A DNA stretch of 64,000 nucleotides from Leptospiraceae bacterium (GTDB lineage: Bacteria; Spirochaetota; Leptospiria; Leptospirales; Leptospiraceae): the NCBI GenBank assembly GCA_022402465.1, contig JAKRSH010000014.1, positions 172,929-236,928 of the forward strand, written 5' to 3'. The position numbers and the translations under genes were made by a program. A model generated the notes under the pieces. The model worked only from the letters and a program-made list of their open reading frames with translations. It was not told the DNA's origin and did not search any database. Below are positions 29,006 through 38,868 of this stretch, piece by piece; within the stretch, counting starts at the first letter, position 1, and every line of letters starts with the position of its first letter.

Positions 29006-30253
29006 ATGAAACGAGTAGCAATTATTGGAGGAGGAGCTAGCGGTTGTTTTGCTGGAATTCAAATCCAAGAAATTTCAAATAACTCATTTGACATTTCGAT
29101 CTATGAAAAAAGCAAAGAGCCTCTCTCTAAACTTAGAATATCTGGAGGTGGAAGGTGTAATGTCACTCATAACCTACATGATCCAGAACTTTTAAGTTTG
29201 AAATATCCACGTGGACAGAAAGAACTTCGTTGGGCATTTGAATCTTTTCAACCAAATGATACAATAGAGTGGTTTCGACGTAAAGATGTAATTCTAAAGG
29301 TTGAATCAGATGGAAGAATGTTTCCGATTACAGATTCATCTGAAACTATCATTGATTGCTTTATGAAAGAAATTGACAAAAGAAAAATCAATCTCTATCT
29401 TCAAAAGGGAATCCAATCTATTTTTCAAGTAGAACATGCAGACTCATCTGTATTTAAACTGACTTTCGAAGATGGAACTGATGAAGTTTTTGATATTGTA
29501 ATACTTGCTAGTGGGTCCAATCGAAGATCTTGGAAATGGATGGAGGCACTCGGCCATAAAATTATAGATCCTGTTCCTTCCTTATTCACATTAGGAATTG
29601 AGATTTCCAGTATAACATCACTTTCTGGTCTCTCCATGCCGAATGCTAGTATACGAATTTCACCTAAAGGTAAAAAGCAGACAGCCCCCTTGCTAATTAC
29701 TCACTGGGGTTTCAGTGGCCCCGCTGCTCTTCGACTTTCAGCTTGGGAAGCAAGAAGCCTTTTTGAAATGAATTACAAGGCTGATCTCGAAATAAATTGG
29801 TTAGGTGAAATAAATTCACAAAATTTAGAAGAAACTTTTTATCAATACAAAGAAGATTTTGGAAGTACCAAAATTTCAAATAAAAAGATTCCCGATTTCC
29901 CAACTAGACTTTGGGAATGGTTTCTTTCAGAATCTCAAATCGACAAAGATAAAAAATGGATAGATCTTTCTAAAAATGAAATTCGCACTCTTGCAAATTG
30001 TATATGCCATTGCAAATTTAAAATGAATTCGAAAGGAGTCTTCAAAGAAGAATTCGTGACAGCAGGTGGAATATCCAGAAAAGATATTAATTTTAAAACA
30101 ATGCAAAGCAAAATAATACCAAATCTATACTTTACTGGTGAAGTGATAGATGTAGATGGGATCACTGGTGGATTTAATTTTCAAAATGCTTGGACCACGG
30201 CTACTTTGGCTGCTAGAGATATAACAGATAAACTAAAAATCACCTCGCAGTAA
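29006..30253 (+). CDS. HI0933/BaiN-type NAD(P)/FAD oxidoreductase
   Basis: A 415-residue flavoprotein with an N-terminal FAD-binding GxGxxG loop (VAIIGGGASGCFAG), a second conserved box RISGGGRCNVTH typical of the HI0933/YhiN family, the middle ASGSNRRSWKWMEALGH segment and the C-terminal FAD motif (LYFTGEVIDVDGITGGFNFQ). Substrate is unknown for most members. Its 3' end overlaps the convergent alkD gene by 14 nt. Probably transcribed with the glyoxalase gene upstream. Confidence 0.9.
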   Translation: MKRVAIIGGGASGCFAGIQIQEISNNSFDISIYEKSKEPLSKLRISGGGRCNVTHNLHDPELLSLKYPRGQKELRWAFESFQPNDTIEWFRRKDVILKVESDGRMFPITDSSETIIDCFMKEIDKRKINLYLQKGIQSIFQVEHADSSVFKLTFEDGTDEVFDIVILASGSNRRSWKWMEALGHKIIDPVPSLFTLGIEISSITSLSGLSMPNASIRISPKGKKQTAPLLITHWGFSGPAALRLSAWEARSLFEMNYKADLEINWLGEINSQNLEETFYQYKEDFGSTKISNKKIPDFPTRLWEWFLSESQIDKDKKWIDLSKNEIRTLANCICHCKFKMNSKGVFKEEFVTAGGISRKDINFKTMQSKIIPNLYFTGEVIDVDGITGGFNFQNAWTTATLAARDITDKLKITSQ

Positions 30254-30989
30254 GAATCTGTTTTCTTTTTATCTCTGGAACTTTTTCAATCGCATAACGT
30301 AACATAGTTCTTGGCATTTTTAATTTGTATTTTTCTATCCATGCAAGTGCTCTTCGAGAATCCTTCTTATAAATCTCACGAAGCATCCAACCACATGCCT
30401 TGTGCATAAGATCTTCTTTATCATCCAATAAAAGTTCTGATAAAGAAAATGTGTCCTCAAAATCATTGTTCTGGATAAAATAAAAAGTTGAAATAACGGC
30501 TATTCTTCTCTCCCAAAGGATCTCGGATTTGGCCCAGAGATAAAGAATACTTCTATCTTTATCAAAGAGATGCCTACCTATTATTTTATATGCAGAAGCA
30601 TCAACTAAATCCCAATTATTGATTTTAGAAAAATTTGCTACATAAGAATCATAAACTTCTTTTCTTATTGTTACAATTTGTTCGAGATTTTGAAAACTAG
30701 GATCTTTGTGAGGATAGCTGTATCTATGTTCGAGAAGAAAGAGGGCTATCAATCTTTTCTCATGCCAGTCTGATTGTAAAAGATAAATTATATCTTTTAC
30801 TGATAAGTTTGTATATTTTTTTGAAAGAGATCGTTGAACGGGTACGGAAATTCCTAAAAATCGATCCCCTTCTGCATATTCGCCCTTTGCCGTTTTGAAA
30901 TATCTAGCTGCTAACTTAGCTTGTTCTGAGTTTTTATACGAATTTATCTCAAGTTCTAGTTCTTGAAGTGAAAATAATTTATCTTTCAT
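30240..30989 (-). CDS. alkD: DNA alkylation repair enzyme AlkD
   Basis: A 249-residue HEAT-like repeat glycosylase of the AlkD family, which removes bulky or cationic alkylated purines without base flipping. The catalytic region NNWDLVDASAYKIIG contains the Trp and Asp used by characterised AlkD, and WERRIAVISTFYFI plus HKACGWMLREIYKKD match later repeats. Monocistronic. The 3' end overlaps the convergent flavoprotein gene. Confidence 0.9.
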   Translation of the reverse strand: MKDKLFSLQELELEINSYKNSEQAKLAARYFKTAKGEYAEGDRFLGISVPVQRSLSKKYTNLSVKDIIYLLQSDWHEKRLIALFLLEHRYSYPHKDPSFQNLEQIVTIRKEVYDSYVANFSKINNWDLVDASAYKIIGRHLFDKDRSILYLWAKSEILWERRIAVISTFYFIQNNDFEDTFSLSELLLDDKEDLMHKACGWMLREIYKKDSRRALAWIEKYKLKMPRTMLRYAIEKVPEIKRKQILTAR

Positions 30990-31097
30990 AAGGCTCCTAA
31001 AATCAGTTTACTTGAATCAAAATTAGTAAATAAAAAATCAATACTTTAGTATACTTTTTCTTTATGCAATTTCCTGAAAGTGAAAACTAGTAAATGT

Positions 31098-31775
31098 ATG
31101 AGTGAAATCAGAATCTTCCAAAATCAAAAATTTTCTATTCTGCAAATAGCAATTCTTAGAGCCTACTGCGAACTCACGATTCAGGAAAAGACAAAGCTTC
31201 CCAATCCATCAATAGAAACAAATCCAGAATCAAGTAGACCTGAATATGGACTTAGAGAGATAGCACAAATATTAATACATTACTTTTGGCCTATTTTTCA
31301 AGGACCTTTTATCTCTCAAAGTGAAGCAGAAACAGAACAAAATATTAAATTAAAATTCAGAAAACAACTAACTAATATTATATCTACTTATGATGGAAAT
31401 TGGGAAGAATCGTATTCACGTTTTAAGAATGAATTGAATCTCACTCTTCACAATCGATTGATTGATCAAAAGAAAGGACTTCAGATTAAATCTTGTCTTC
31501 ATTCTATAGAACAAGCAATTTTAAAAGGTCCAGTATCTTCCTTCCACAAAAGCATAGAACAAAATTTTATAACATTCCTTCCTAAAACAAAAACTTTACA
31601 CCTAATTGGAGAGTATAAAGATATTATATTACATGAGTCGAATGACTTTTTATTAGCTTTAAAAAATCACTGGCTCGAATTGACTTTGAAATGGAATCCT
31701 AATATTATCAATTCAATAGATGAATTAAAAGAAAAAATCTATTGGGATTCCTTTAAAAGTGAAATTAATATTTGA
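31098..31775 (+). CDS. Hypothetical protein
   Basis: A protein of about 225 residues, cytoplasmic, without recognised domain. The N-terminus has a helical stretch (FSILQIAILRAYCELTIQEK) and then PEYGLREIAQILIHYFWPIFQGPF, resembling the amino-terminal helical domains sometimes fused to nucleases, but no catalytic motif follows. An in-frame GTG lies at 31080, and neither start has a strong Shine-Dalgarno. Its 3' end overlaps the convergent hydrolase gene by 37 nt. Function unknown. Confidence 0.6.
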   Translation: MSEIRIFQNQKFSILQIAILRAYCELTIQEKTKLPNPSIETNPESSRPEYGLREIAQILIHYFWPIFQGPFISQSEAETEQNIKLKFRKQLTNIISTYDGNWEESYSRFKNELNLTLHNRLIDQKKGLQIKSCLHSIEQAILKGPVSSFHKSIEQNFITFLPKTKTLHLIGEYKDIILHESNDFLLALKNHWLELTLKWNPNIINSIDELKEKIYWDSFKSEINI

Positions 31776-32737
31776 TGAAAAGCATCTGGTGCCTCTAATT
31801 GAGGTATATGACCAACAGAATTCATTATATCCAAACTGGATCCTTGAAATTCTTTCTGAAGAAACTCTGCTCTACTTAATGGAGTAACAGTATCTTCTTC
31901 TCCCCAAATAAAATGGACTGGCATCAATAATTTATTTTTATTTGAGACAAAATCTTTTGATAATTGATTATCCGACTTAGATATAAAAATTCCCAACCAA
32001 TCACCTAAATAATTGGTGGTTCCTTCTATTCTCATAGGAGATTGAATGATCTCAACTTTGTCTTGTGTGATACAATTTGAATCATATACAAATAAAGAAA
32101 ATAGCTTCTTCGTTAAATGCGGATTTGTTATTGTAGCTTCCAATATACGATTTCGAAACCATTTTGCTTCAAAGAAAGAATTTAGTAAGGTAGATTCCGA
32201 TTCCTGAGACTCAATAGGTTTCTCTATGGAAACAGCAACATCTACTAAATTCAAAGATAAGATACGGTCAGGAATCATTAAAGCAGTGTGAAGGGTTGCT
32301 CCACCACCAAAAGAATGACCTACCAGGTGAACTTTTTTAATTCCTAAATTTTGTAATAAATCAATTAAGCGATTTGCTTGATTCATTGTCTTAAGTTGAC
32401 TAGGATCAGGTCTTTGAGAAAATCCAAAGGGAGGAAGATCTACAGCTACCGCATAATAACCATTTTGTGATAGTGCAACCATAGTCTCTCTCCAAAGCTC
32501 ACTCCAAGAACCCATACCATGAATCATGAGCACTGCAGGATTTTTTGGATCTCCCATTTCTTGAACAAAGATCTGAAGATCACCTGCTTTAATATATCTT
32601 CCTGAAGCCGGTGCAATAGAATCAGCAATCTTCGTTTCTCGTAAAGAAGCTGCAATTGAATAGCAAGCAATAGTGCTTAGAAGAAGGAATAATGAAATTA
32701 GTTTTATTAGAACAATTATTTTAAGAAATTTTTTCAT
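31739..32737 (-). CDS. Exported alpha/beta hydrolase (lipoprotein-like)
   Basis: A 332-residue alpha/beta hydrolase with an N-terminal hydrophobic segment ending STIAC, which could be a lipobox or a membrane anchor, so it acts outside the cytoplasm. Nucleophile elbow GHSFGG (S142), acid in WGEEDTVTPL and base in SVGHIPQLEAP form a complete triad; the oxyanion region is IHGMGSWSELW. It is the last gene of a three-gene minus-strand operon after the membrane protein and the oxidase-methyltransferase fusion. Substrate unknown; an ester or lipid is likely from the fold. Confidence 0.85.
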   Translation of the reverse strand: MKKFLKIIVLIKLISLFLLLSTIACYSIAASLRETKIADSIAPASGRYIKAGDLQIFVQEMGDPKNPAVLMIHGMGSWSELWRETMVALSQNGYYAVAVDLPPFGFSQRPDPSQLKTMNQANRLIDLLQNLGIKKVHLVGHSFGGGATLHTALMIPDRILSLNLVDVAVSIEKPIESQESESTLLNSFFEAKWFRNRILEATITNPHLTKKLFSLFVYDSNCITQDKVEIIQSPMRIEGTTNYLGDWLGIFISKSDNQLSKDFVSNKNKLLMPVHFIWGEEDTVTPLSRAEFLQKEFQGSSLDIMNSVGHIPQLEAPDAFHQILISLLKESQ

Positions 32738-32770
32738 AGTTTAACACTCCTTTATCGTATCGTATAGATA

Positions 32771-33853
32771 TTAAAAATCATAGATATGCTCAACAATTAT
32801 CTCATTTTCACGTATTTGATTTAATGTCTCTCGCAAATTTTCGACCTGAGTTACAAGTGCGACTCGTTTCTCACCAGGTCGAGTAAGAATATCCTGAGTA
32901 AAAATTGTTTTGGCTTTCTGAAATGTAGGAGTAGTTTGATCTTTCTTAATTAATACCGTAAGTAAAGTTGCTGAAGAATTCCCTGCAATTTCTTTGATGT
33001 TTACATCTTGAAATTGTAACATCGAATTAATAGTTGGATTAAAGTCCGCATAACGTGGAATTAGATAAACATAATGATTCCAATCCTTTTCTTGAAGCAA
33101 GGATACTTTATCATTCACATCTATAGCTTGGTCAAGGACAATTGCTGTACCCAGAATAGGATCTTCATAGGCAGCCTTGGTTGCTTTTTTTATCAACCAA
33201 CCATACCCAGCCTTGACAGCAAGATCCGTTGTCAGGAAATATCTTCTTTCCCATTTTCTAAGAATATCATCCCCAAAAAGAGGGGTATCTAACCATAACT
33301 TTTGCAATGCAGAAGCAAAATTAAATTCATACCAAGGAATCTGTCTGATAAAATCAACATACTCTTGGGTAATTATTGCATTGAGTTTATCTTCTTCTGT
33401 CATCTTCAAGGAAGGATCAGTGTCTGTTATTCGTCCTATCATTGTTTCGTAAACTTCTTTGGCACCATACTCTACAGTGGTACTCACTGCAAGTACGAGA
33501 ATCATTACATGGTAGCCTGTATTAAATTCATAATTTTCTAATATTTGATCAGAAACAATGGCATAAGATTTCCATAACTGCTCAACATGTCCCCAGAACG
33601 GAAAAGTGGTCGAAGTTCTATTCTTAAAGTATTCCGCTTCTTCAGCTGGACTATGAACCAAAAACCATTCTGGAAAAGTAAGAAACGTTTGGTCACCAGG
33701 ACGAATATGTTCTTTAGGTGTAAAAATTTCAGAACTATTCTTCATCCACTCATTTGGTGTCTTATCAATGTAATGAGTTGATGTCTCTTTATTAATCCAA
33801 ATAATAAAACTTAAAGAAAAAGATATTAAACAAGCAAATATTAGTCGAATCAT
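32771..33853 (-). CDS. Hypothetical exported protein of oxidase operon
   Basis: A 360-residue protein with an N-terminal signal or anchor helix (IRLIFACLISFSLSFIIWI) and a mostly soluble body; a second hydrophobic stretch at about residues 115-130 may be a buried helix. It contains an aromatic-acidic motif FPEWFLVHSPAEEAEYF and WGHVEQLWKSY. I do not recognise the family. The start overlaps the stop of the upstream fusion gene by 4 nt (ATGA), implying a common function with that oxidase, perhaps as its membrane-side partner. Confidence 0.75.
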   Translation of the reverse strand: MIRLIFACLISFSLSFIIWINKETSTHYIDKTPNEWMKNSSEIFTPKEHIRPGDQTFLTFPEWFLVHSPAEEAEYFKNRTSTTFPFWGHVEQLWKSYAIVSDQILENYEFNTGYHVMILVLAVSTTVEYGAKEVYETMIGRITDTDPSLKMTEEDKLNAIITQEYVDFIRQIPWYEFNFASALQKLWLDTPLFGDDILRKWERRYFLTTDLAVKAGYGWLIKKATKAAYEDPILGTAIVLDQAIDVNDKVSLLQEKDWNHYVYLIPRYADFNPTINSMLQFQDVNIKEIAGNSSATLLTVLIKKDQTTPTFQKAKTIFTQDILTRPGEKRVALVTQVENLRETLNQIRENEIIVEHIYDF

Positions 33854-36456
33854 TTTGCCACCTTAGTAAAAATCATTAATACATTGTCGGATGGATCATC
33901 TTTTTGTAGCAATCGTTTGTTGCCAGCAATTAAATTGTGCTTAGATAAGATATCAACCCATTCATCGATAGATCGGAACTTTTTAAACTCGGCTTTCTCA
34001 TACTCCCAAGTTTCTCTTAAACCTGCATTAAATACAGTGTGTATCAAAGATACAAATCGAAACATTTCAGGATCTTTTACATCATGATCTCGTAGTATAA
34101 ATCTTCCACCGACTTTAAGTACCTTAGTTATAGATTCGATGAAAAGATCTAACCTATCTAAAGTTATGTGATGCAAGCCAATTAAACAAGTGACTAAATC
34201 TAAACTTTCTGCAGGTATCTCTTTACTTAAAGGTGCATAATCATTGAGTGGAAAGAATTTTCCTATTTTGGCGATGCCCCCTCTTTCCATAATGTCTGCT
34301 GGACTATTGCTAGGTTGCAAGTTATTCACTAAAAAGATTTTACCAGAAACTTTAGTATGCTTCCTTAACTCGCTAATGTATCTTCCCGTTGAGCCTATCT
34401 CCAAATATCCATCTATCTTAGTTTTTGATTCAAGAAGCTCGAGTATCTGTGCTGTCAGTTCTTTCTTTTGCTTAAACAAAGCTGGAAGAGAATAAGTTAG
34501 ATCTGCGTGGAAAGGTTTCACACTGGAGACCCTCATTAAGATTTGCTTATAAATTTCTTCATCCGTCTGAAATTCTTTGGTAATATCATAAATCAATTGG
34601 AAGAAACGATCCTCTGGGTATAGGTGAAATATTACCTGCAAAAATCTATAAAGCCCATCACTCCACTTCACATCTGCAAACACTTTATGAAAATCTGAAT
34701 TTGGTAAACTCTCTTGTGATTTATCTTTATAGTATGTGTCCCAGATGACATTTCGAAATTTAAAATTCGGATCTAGTCTTTTCTTTAGATCAAAAAGCTT
34801 ATTATAATTTGGATAGGCTCTTTGAAAAATATCTTGGTCAGCGTGCGTTTGGTACGGTAAATAATAGGAACCTCCACAATCAATAGCTGCATTCATGAGT
34901 TCCCTAGTCCAGACAGCAACCATTAGCTTATCACTTTCATTGACCTTTTGTTTGTAATACAAAACAAAAGCAAAAGATTCTTTGCGAGCCCAAGATAGAT
35001 AAGTTTCCGTATCAGCACTAGCATGTCTTACGGAAATATTTACCATATTGACTTTATGGCGAATTAAAATATCCTTAAGTCTTTCTGTGTATTGATCAAA
35101 ATTTTCGTAAGGTATAAAATATTCTTGTAGGACATAAGTTGATTTTTCTCTTGCGGCTGGCTCCAATTCTAAAACATCATAGCCTGCTTCATAATTTCTC
35201 CAATGAACTTTCTTTGCGAGAAATAGCAATGGATCAACGATGTACTCTCTCCTCCATTTGCCCCAAGGAGATTCTGTAAAATCCCAAAAGAAATATCTAT
35301 GAAAGGGATAAGAGGATTGCAAAGGCATAAATCTAGATTTAACGGTTGGTTTATCTAAAGTAAATTCCCAATTAACGGCTCTAATATTTTTATATTTAGG
35401 TGGATATATATCTGCATTATGAAATATAACTTTTTTATCTTCTCTAACTGTATATTTAAAAAATTGGAAATAATTTTCCCTTTTCATTTTCTTACTTACT
35501 TGCTTTACTTTAATATTATCATCTAAAGTAAATTCTACTGTCGCTATAATTCCAATTGAATTATAACCTCCAATTGCAGCGCAAAATATTTCATAATTTT
35601 GTTTTCTATCTGCTGTAACCAAACTTCCATCAGCCAAAATCACTTCTATACTTCGGACAGAAAGTACGACTGGCCCAAGACCCATATATCTGCCATGGCA
35701 ATTTACAGAAAGAGCTCCACCGACTGTAAAATTCGCATAAGTCTGCATAATCTTAACGGAAAGATTGTCCTTGTCAATATGGTGTTGGATGTCACACCAA
35801 CGAATTCCTGCTTGGACTTTAATTGTTTTATTTGAAGGTTGGTAATCCAAAACTTGGTTGAGTCCACGCATATCAATGTGAGAAGATCCTGCACTTGCAG
35901 TTTGTCCACCCATACTAAATCTTCCACCACCAACTGAAATCGAACCTTGCGTATTCTTTACAAATTGTAGAAGTTCATCGATTGATTTAGGTCTAAAAAC
36001 AGATCCTACGATTATAGGATTCAGTCTTGTAACATCATTGATAATAACTTCTCCCGATTTAAGATGAGGAATCGTAGTGCCATTATCATTCTTATAATAA
36101 TCAATATCCGAGCCAGGAGCAGAACCAAATGAATTCGGCTCTTTATCTCCTTTCTTTATTGCTAAAAGATAGAAGACATACAATGGACCCAAAATTGGGA
36201 GAAGTATATACAAAAGATTGTAACCTGAACGATTTGTATCATGAAATCTTTTCGCTGAAACAGCACAAATGCCCCAAAGCATAAGAGGATATACAATCCA
36301 CGTAGCTGTTAAGCCAATGAAGTAATTTAAACTTTGGAAAAAAACATAAAAATTAGACCACATAAAAAGGGAAGCAAGCCAATATGTAGCTCGATTGATA
36401 CGACCCTTGTAGTTTAATAGTAAATAAGTAACTGGTAGAATTTGTTGGAATTTCAA
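33850..36456 (-). CDS. DUF805 - FAD oxidase - methyltransferase fusion
   Basis: A three-part protein of about 868 residues. Part 1 (about 10-110) is a DUF805 membrane domain (NYKGRINRATYW, then SAKRFHDTNRSGY). Part 2 (about 140-620) is an FAD_binding_4/ALO-type oxidoreductase: VGGGRFSMGGQ followed by NFTVGGALSVNCHGRYMGLG. The usual covalent-flavin His in the first loop is not visible, so FAD is probably non-covalent as in DprE1-like enzymes. Part 3 (about 670-868) is a class I methyltransferase (GYLEIGSTGRYISEL, LDLVTCLIGLHHIT, GGRFILRDHD). The frame reaches an ATG at 36516, but the TTG at 36456 has GGGAGA six bases upstream and starts just before DUF805. Overlaps the next gene by 4 nt. Confidence 0.82.
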   Translation of the reverse strand: MKFQQILPVTYLLLNYKGRINRATYWLASLFMWSNFYVFFQSLNYFIGLTATWIVYPLMLWGICAVSAKRFHDTNRSGYNLLYILLPILGPLYVFYLLAIKKGDKEPNSFGSAPGSDIDYYKNDNGTTIPHLKSGEVIINDVTRLNPIIVGSVFRPKSIDELLQFVKNTQGSISVGGGRFSMGGQTASAGSSHIDMRGLNQVLDYQPSNKTIKVQAGIRWCDIQHHIDKDNLSVKIMQTYANFTVGGALSVNCHGRYMGLGPVVLSVRSIEVILADGSLVTADRKQNYEIFCAAIGGYNSIGIIATVEFTLDDNIKVKQVSKKMKRENYFQFFKYTVREDKKVIFHNADIYPPKYKNIRAVNWEFTLDKPTVKSRFMPLQSSYPFHRYFFWDFTESPWGKWRREYIVDPLLFLAKKVHWRNYEAGYDVLELEPAAREKSTYVLQEYFIPYENFDQYTERLKDILIRHKVNMVNISVRHASADTETYLSWARKESFAFVLYYKQKVNESDKLMVAVWTRELMNAAIDCGGSYYLPYQTHADQDIFQRAYPNYNKLFDLKKRLDPNFKFRNVIWDTYYKDKSQESLPNSDFHKVFADVKWSDGLYRFLQVIFHLYPEDRFFQLIYDITKEFQTDEEIYKQILMRVSSVKPFHADLTYSLPALFKQKKELTAQILELLESKTKIDGYLEIGSTGRYISELRKHTKVSGKIFLVNNLQPSNSPADIMERGGIAKIGKFFPLNDYAPLSKEIPAESLDLVTCLIGLHHITLDRLDLFIESITKVLKVGGRFILRDHDVKDPEMFRFVSLIHTVFNAGLRETWEYEKAEFKKFRSIDEWVDILSKHNLIAGNKRLLQKDDPSDNVLMIFTKVAK

Positions 36457-36613
36457 ATGCTTCTCCCTAAAAACGCAAATTCTAACTCTTATTGCTTCAT
36501 TTAAATTTACAATCAAAAATTTATTTTCAATTTAAAGACTGGGATAGAGACTTCTTTATTTAATTTAACAAAATATATCCTGGAAATACAAACTGAACCT
36601 TTAGAATTGACTT

Positions 36614-37318
36614 ATGGAAATACCTTCATTGCCTAATTTTAATGCGCCTCCTAGATGGGGAATTTTTCGTGAACTTTCTGGACTTCTTGAACTGCCCAAA
36701 AATGTCTTTGGTTGGGGAAAGCCACTCGTTGATGGGAAATCAAATCCCATTTTATTAGTGCCTGGATACAAAGCTGGTAACTTTTCGATGGAGGTAATTA
36801 AAAAATTTTTAATTCATAACAATTTCAATGCAATCAATTGGAGTCAAGATTACAATAATGGTCACGTAGAGGTCATGTTAGAAAAGTTGAAATCAGATAT
36901 TCTTCTTTACCAAGATAAATTCAATTCTAAAATTCATTTACTTGGCTGGAGTTTAGGTGGTTACCTATCCAGAGAAGCTGCGCGAGATTTGCCAGATTCT
37001 GTTCAATCAGTAATAACACTAGCAACTCCTATTCATGGAGGACCTAAGTATACAATTGCAGCTAAAGAATACATTAAAAATGGGTTTGATATAGACCAGA
37101 TAGAAGCTACTGTAACAGAACGAAACTTAAATCCCATTCCAGTTCCCATAACATCTATTTATACGAAAAATGATTCTATCATTGATTGGAAGTCATCTAT
37201 TGATCCACATCTTAGCGAAGAGGATCATTTTGAAGTTAGCACAACACATCTAGGTGTTATATGGAGTCCAGATGTTTTTCATATTGTTGCTAATAGGCTA
37301 AAGAAAAATCTGATTTAA
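36614..37318 (+). CDS. Lipase-like alpha/beta hydrolase
   Basis: A 234-residue serine hydrolase without signal peptide. Oxyanion region LLVPGYKAGN, nucleophile elbow GWSLGG (S113), Asp in YTKNDSIIDW and His in STTHLGVIW give a plausible triad. The first 45 residues (PRWGIFRELSGLLELPK) match the esterase/lipase class found next to membrane-lipid genes. Divergent from the fusion operon across about 160 nt. Substrate unknown. Confidence 0.82.
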   Translation: MEIPSLPNFNAPPRWGIFRELSGLLELPKNVFGWGKPLVDGKSNPILLVPGYKAGNFSMEVIKKFLIHNNFNAINWSQDYNNGHVEVMLEKLKSDILLYQDKFNSKIHLLGWSLGGYLSREAARDLPDSVQSVITLATPIHGGPKYTIAAKEYIKNGFDIDQIEATVTERNLNPIPVPITSIYTKNDSIIDWKSSIDPHLSEEDHFEVSTTHLGVIWSPDVFHIVANRLKKNLI

Positions 37319-37409
37319 TTTTTAAATTAGCATAATCTTTAAATCGAATATTTAAATCTTGATAAATTTCGATAGCAATTTTCTCTATAAATTTGGAGTA
37401 GGGATTAAA

Positions 37410-38744
37410 TTGAGTAAAAGATTTTATTGGATCCATATCATTTACCTTTTTTGGGGATGCATCCCTTTTAGGGAGACAAGTCTAGATTCAAATAGTTTGC
37501 TATCCAATCTAGTGTTTTTGTATAGATTGCAAAATGTTAGTACGATTCGCTTTGATCCTCCCAGTGGATTTTATACGACATTCCAACAAGTTAAGATATC
37601 TTCATCTTTACAAAATGTAAACATTCATTATACCATTGATGGTTCGGATCCAACGATAGATTCTCCTATTTATTCATCTGAGATTTCTATTTGGAATCTA
37701 GCGGGAAGAAATCTTCGTGCTGTGGAATTTCGGGATGGTTTAATATTAGGTAGAATTACTGACAGCGGAATTTATAAGTATAGCTTACTAAAATCAGGTG
37801 CTGGTCCACTTACAAGCTATACACTTTCAGATAAAGAAGATGGATTTCTACAAAAAGGTATTGCGCAAAACTATACAGGACTCATCCAACATCCTCAATT
37901 TACTAATGATGTCACAACAAAAGATAATTCAACAGGATTGATTTGGAGAGGCTGCTACCAAGGATTAAATACAACAGATTGTTCTGGAGGTGGTACGGTT
38001 TTAATGAATTGGCAAGATACTTTTACTGGAATCAATAGTTGTAATTCCTTGAACTCTTTGAATGGAGGACAAGGATATGCTGGTATTAAAGATTGGAGAC
38101 TTCCTACTTTAGAAGAACTTGCTTCCCTAGTTAATTATGGAAAAGAAACTAATCCACGAATCAATGACACTATCTTTCCAGCAACACCTGGAGGTAATTC
38201 ATGGACCAGAACAGAACAAAGTACAAACCTAACCTCTACCTTTGCAGTTGATTTTTCAACAGGTGGATATCCAATACCTGTAAAAACTACCCTTGCAGCC
38301 GTACGATGTGTATCAGGATCTATTCAAAATTTTCGAGGTTACCAATTCAAAGACAATTCAAATGGTACTGTAGAAGGACTTAGGTCTGGTTCTTTATGGC
38401 AAAAGTGCAATGCGGGTCAAGATCCTTTGAATTGCTCAGGTACTCCCTTAACTTATACATGGACACAAGCTTTAGATTATTGTGATAATTTAATTCTTGG
38501 TGAACGATCAAATTGGCGCTTACCGAATCGAAATGAGCTTTTTTCCTTAATTGATTATAGGCTTGCTACAAATCCAATGATTGATGTTGTAAATTTTCCA
38601 AATAGTTTTAATGATAAATTTTGGACAGCTACAACTTCCGCATTGGATAATACAAGAGCTGCCACTGCAAGTTTTGGAACGGGAGCTTTTATTGTGGATT
38701 TAAAAACAACACTTAACAGAGTACGTTGTGTAACTGATCTTTAG
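37410..38744 (+). CDS. DUF1566-repeat lipoprotein with chitobiase-like domain
   Basis: About 444 residues. A TTG at 37410 with GGAG upstream gives a short lipoprotein signal (SKRFYWIHIIYLFWGC); the frame is open to an ATG-like start at 37359 that would hide the signal. After it comes a CHB_HEX-like fold (FDPPSGFYTTFQQVKIS, VNIHYTIDGSDPT), then two DUF1566 repeats, each with DWRLPT or NWRLPNRNE and a final VRCV. These domains are common in surface lipoproteins of saprophytic Leptospira and are thought to bind carbohydrates or surfaces; no activity is known. Confidence 0.85.
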   Translation: MSKRFYWIHIIYLFWGCIPFRETSLDSNSLLSNLVFLYRLQNVSTIRFDPPSGFYTTFQQVKISSSLQNVNIHYTIDGSDPTIDSPIYSSEISIWNLAGRNLRAVEFRDGLILGRITDSGIYKYSLLKSGAGPLTSYTLSDKEDGFLQKGIAQNYTGLIQHPQFTNDVTTKDNSTGLIWRGCYQGLNTTDCSGGGTVLMNWQDTFTGINSCNSLNSLNGGQGYAGIKDWRLPTLEELASLVNYGKETNPRINDTIFPATPGGNSWTRTEQSTNLTSTFAVDFSTGGYPIPVKTTLAAVRCVSGSIQNFRGYQFKDNSNGTVEGLRSGSLWQKCNAGQDPLNCSGTPLTYTWTQALDYCDNLILGERSNWRLPNRNELFSLIDYRLATNPMIDVVNFPNSFNDKFWTATTSALDNTRAATASFGTGAFIVDLKTTLNRVRCVTDL

Positions 38745-38868
38745 GTTTTGAATTGAGTAATACTTAAAGTATTTATAAACTAATCATTAATTTTAAACGA
38801 GTTATTAATTCTAAATGAATTTTTGATTCTGTTTTAAATTCTGCTTCTATTATTCAATTGCGCCATTT

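Noticed and set aside
38759..38773. 15-bp palindrome AATACTT-A-AAGTATT after the DUF1566 gene
   Set aside because: Short, AT-only apart from two G/C pairs, without T tract and not repeated; chance occurrence is likely in this AT-rich DNA.
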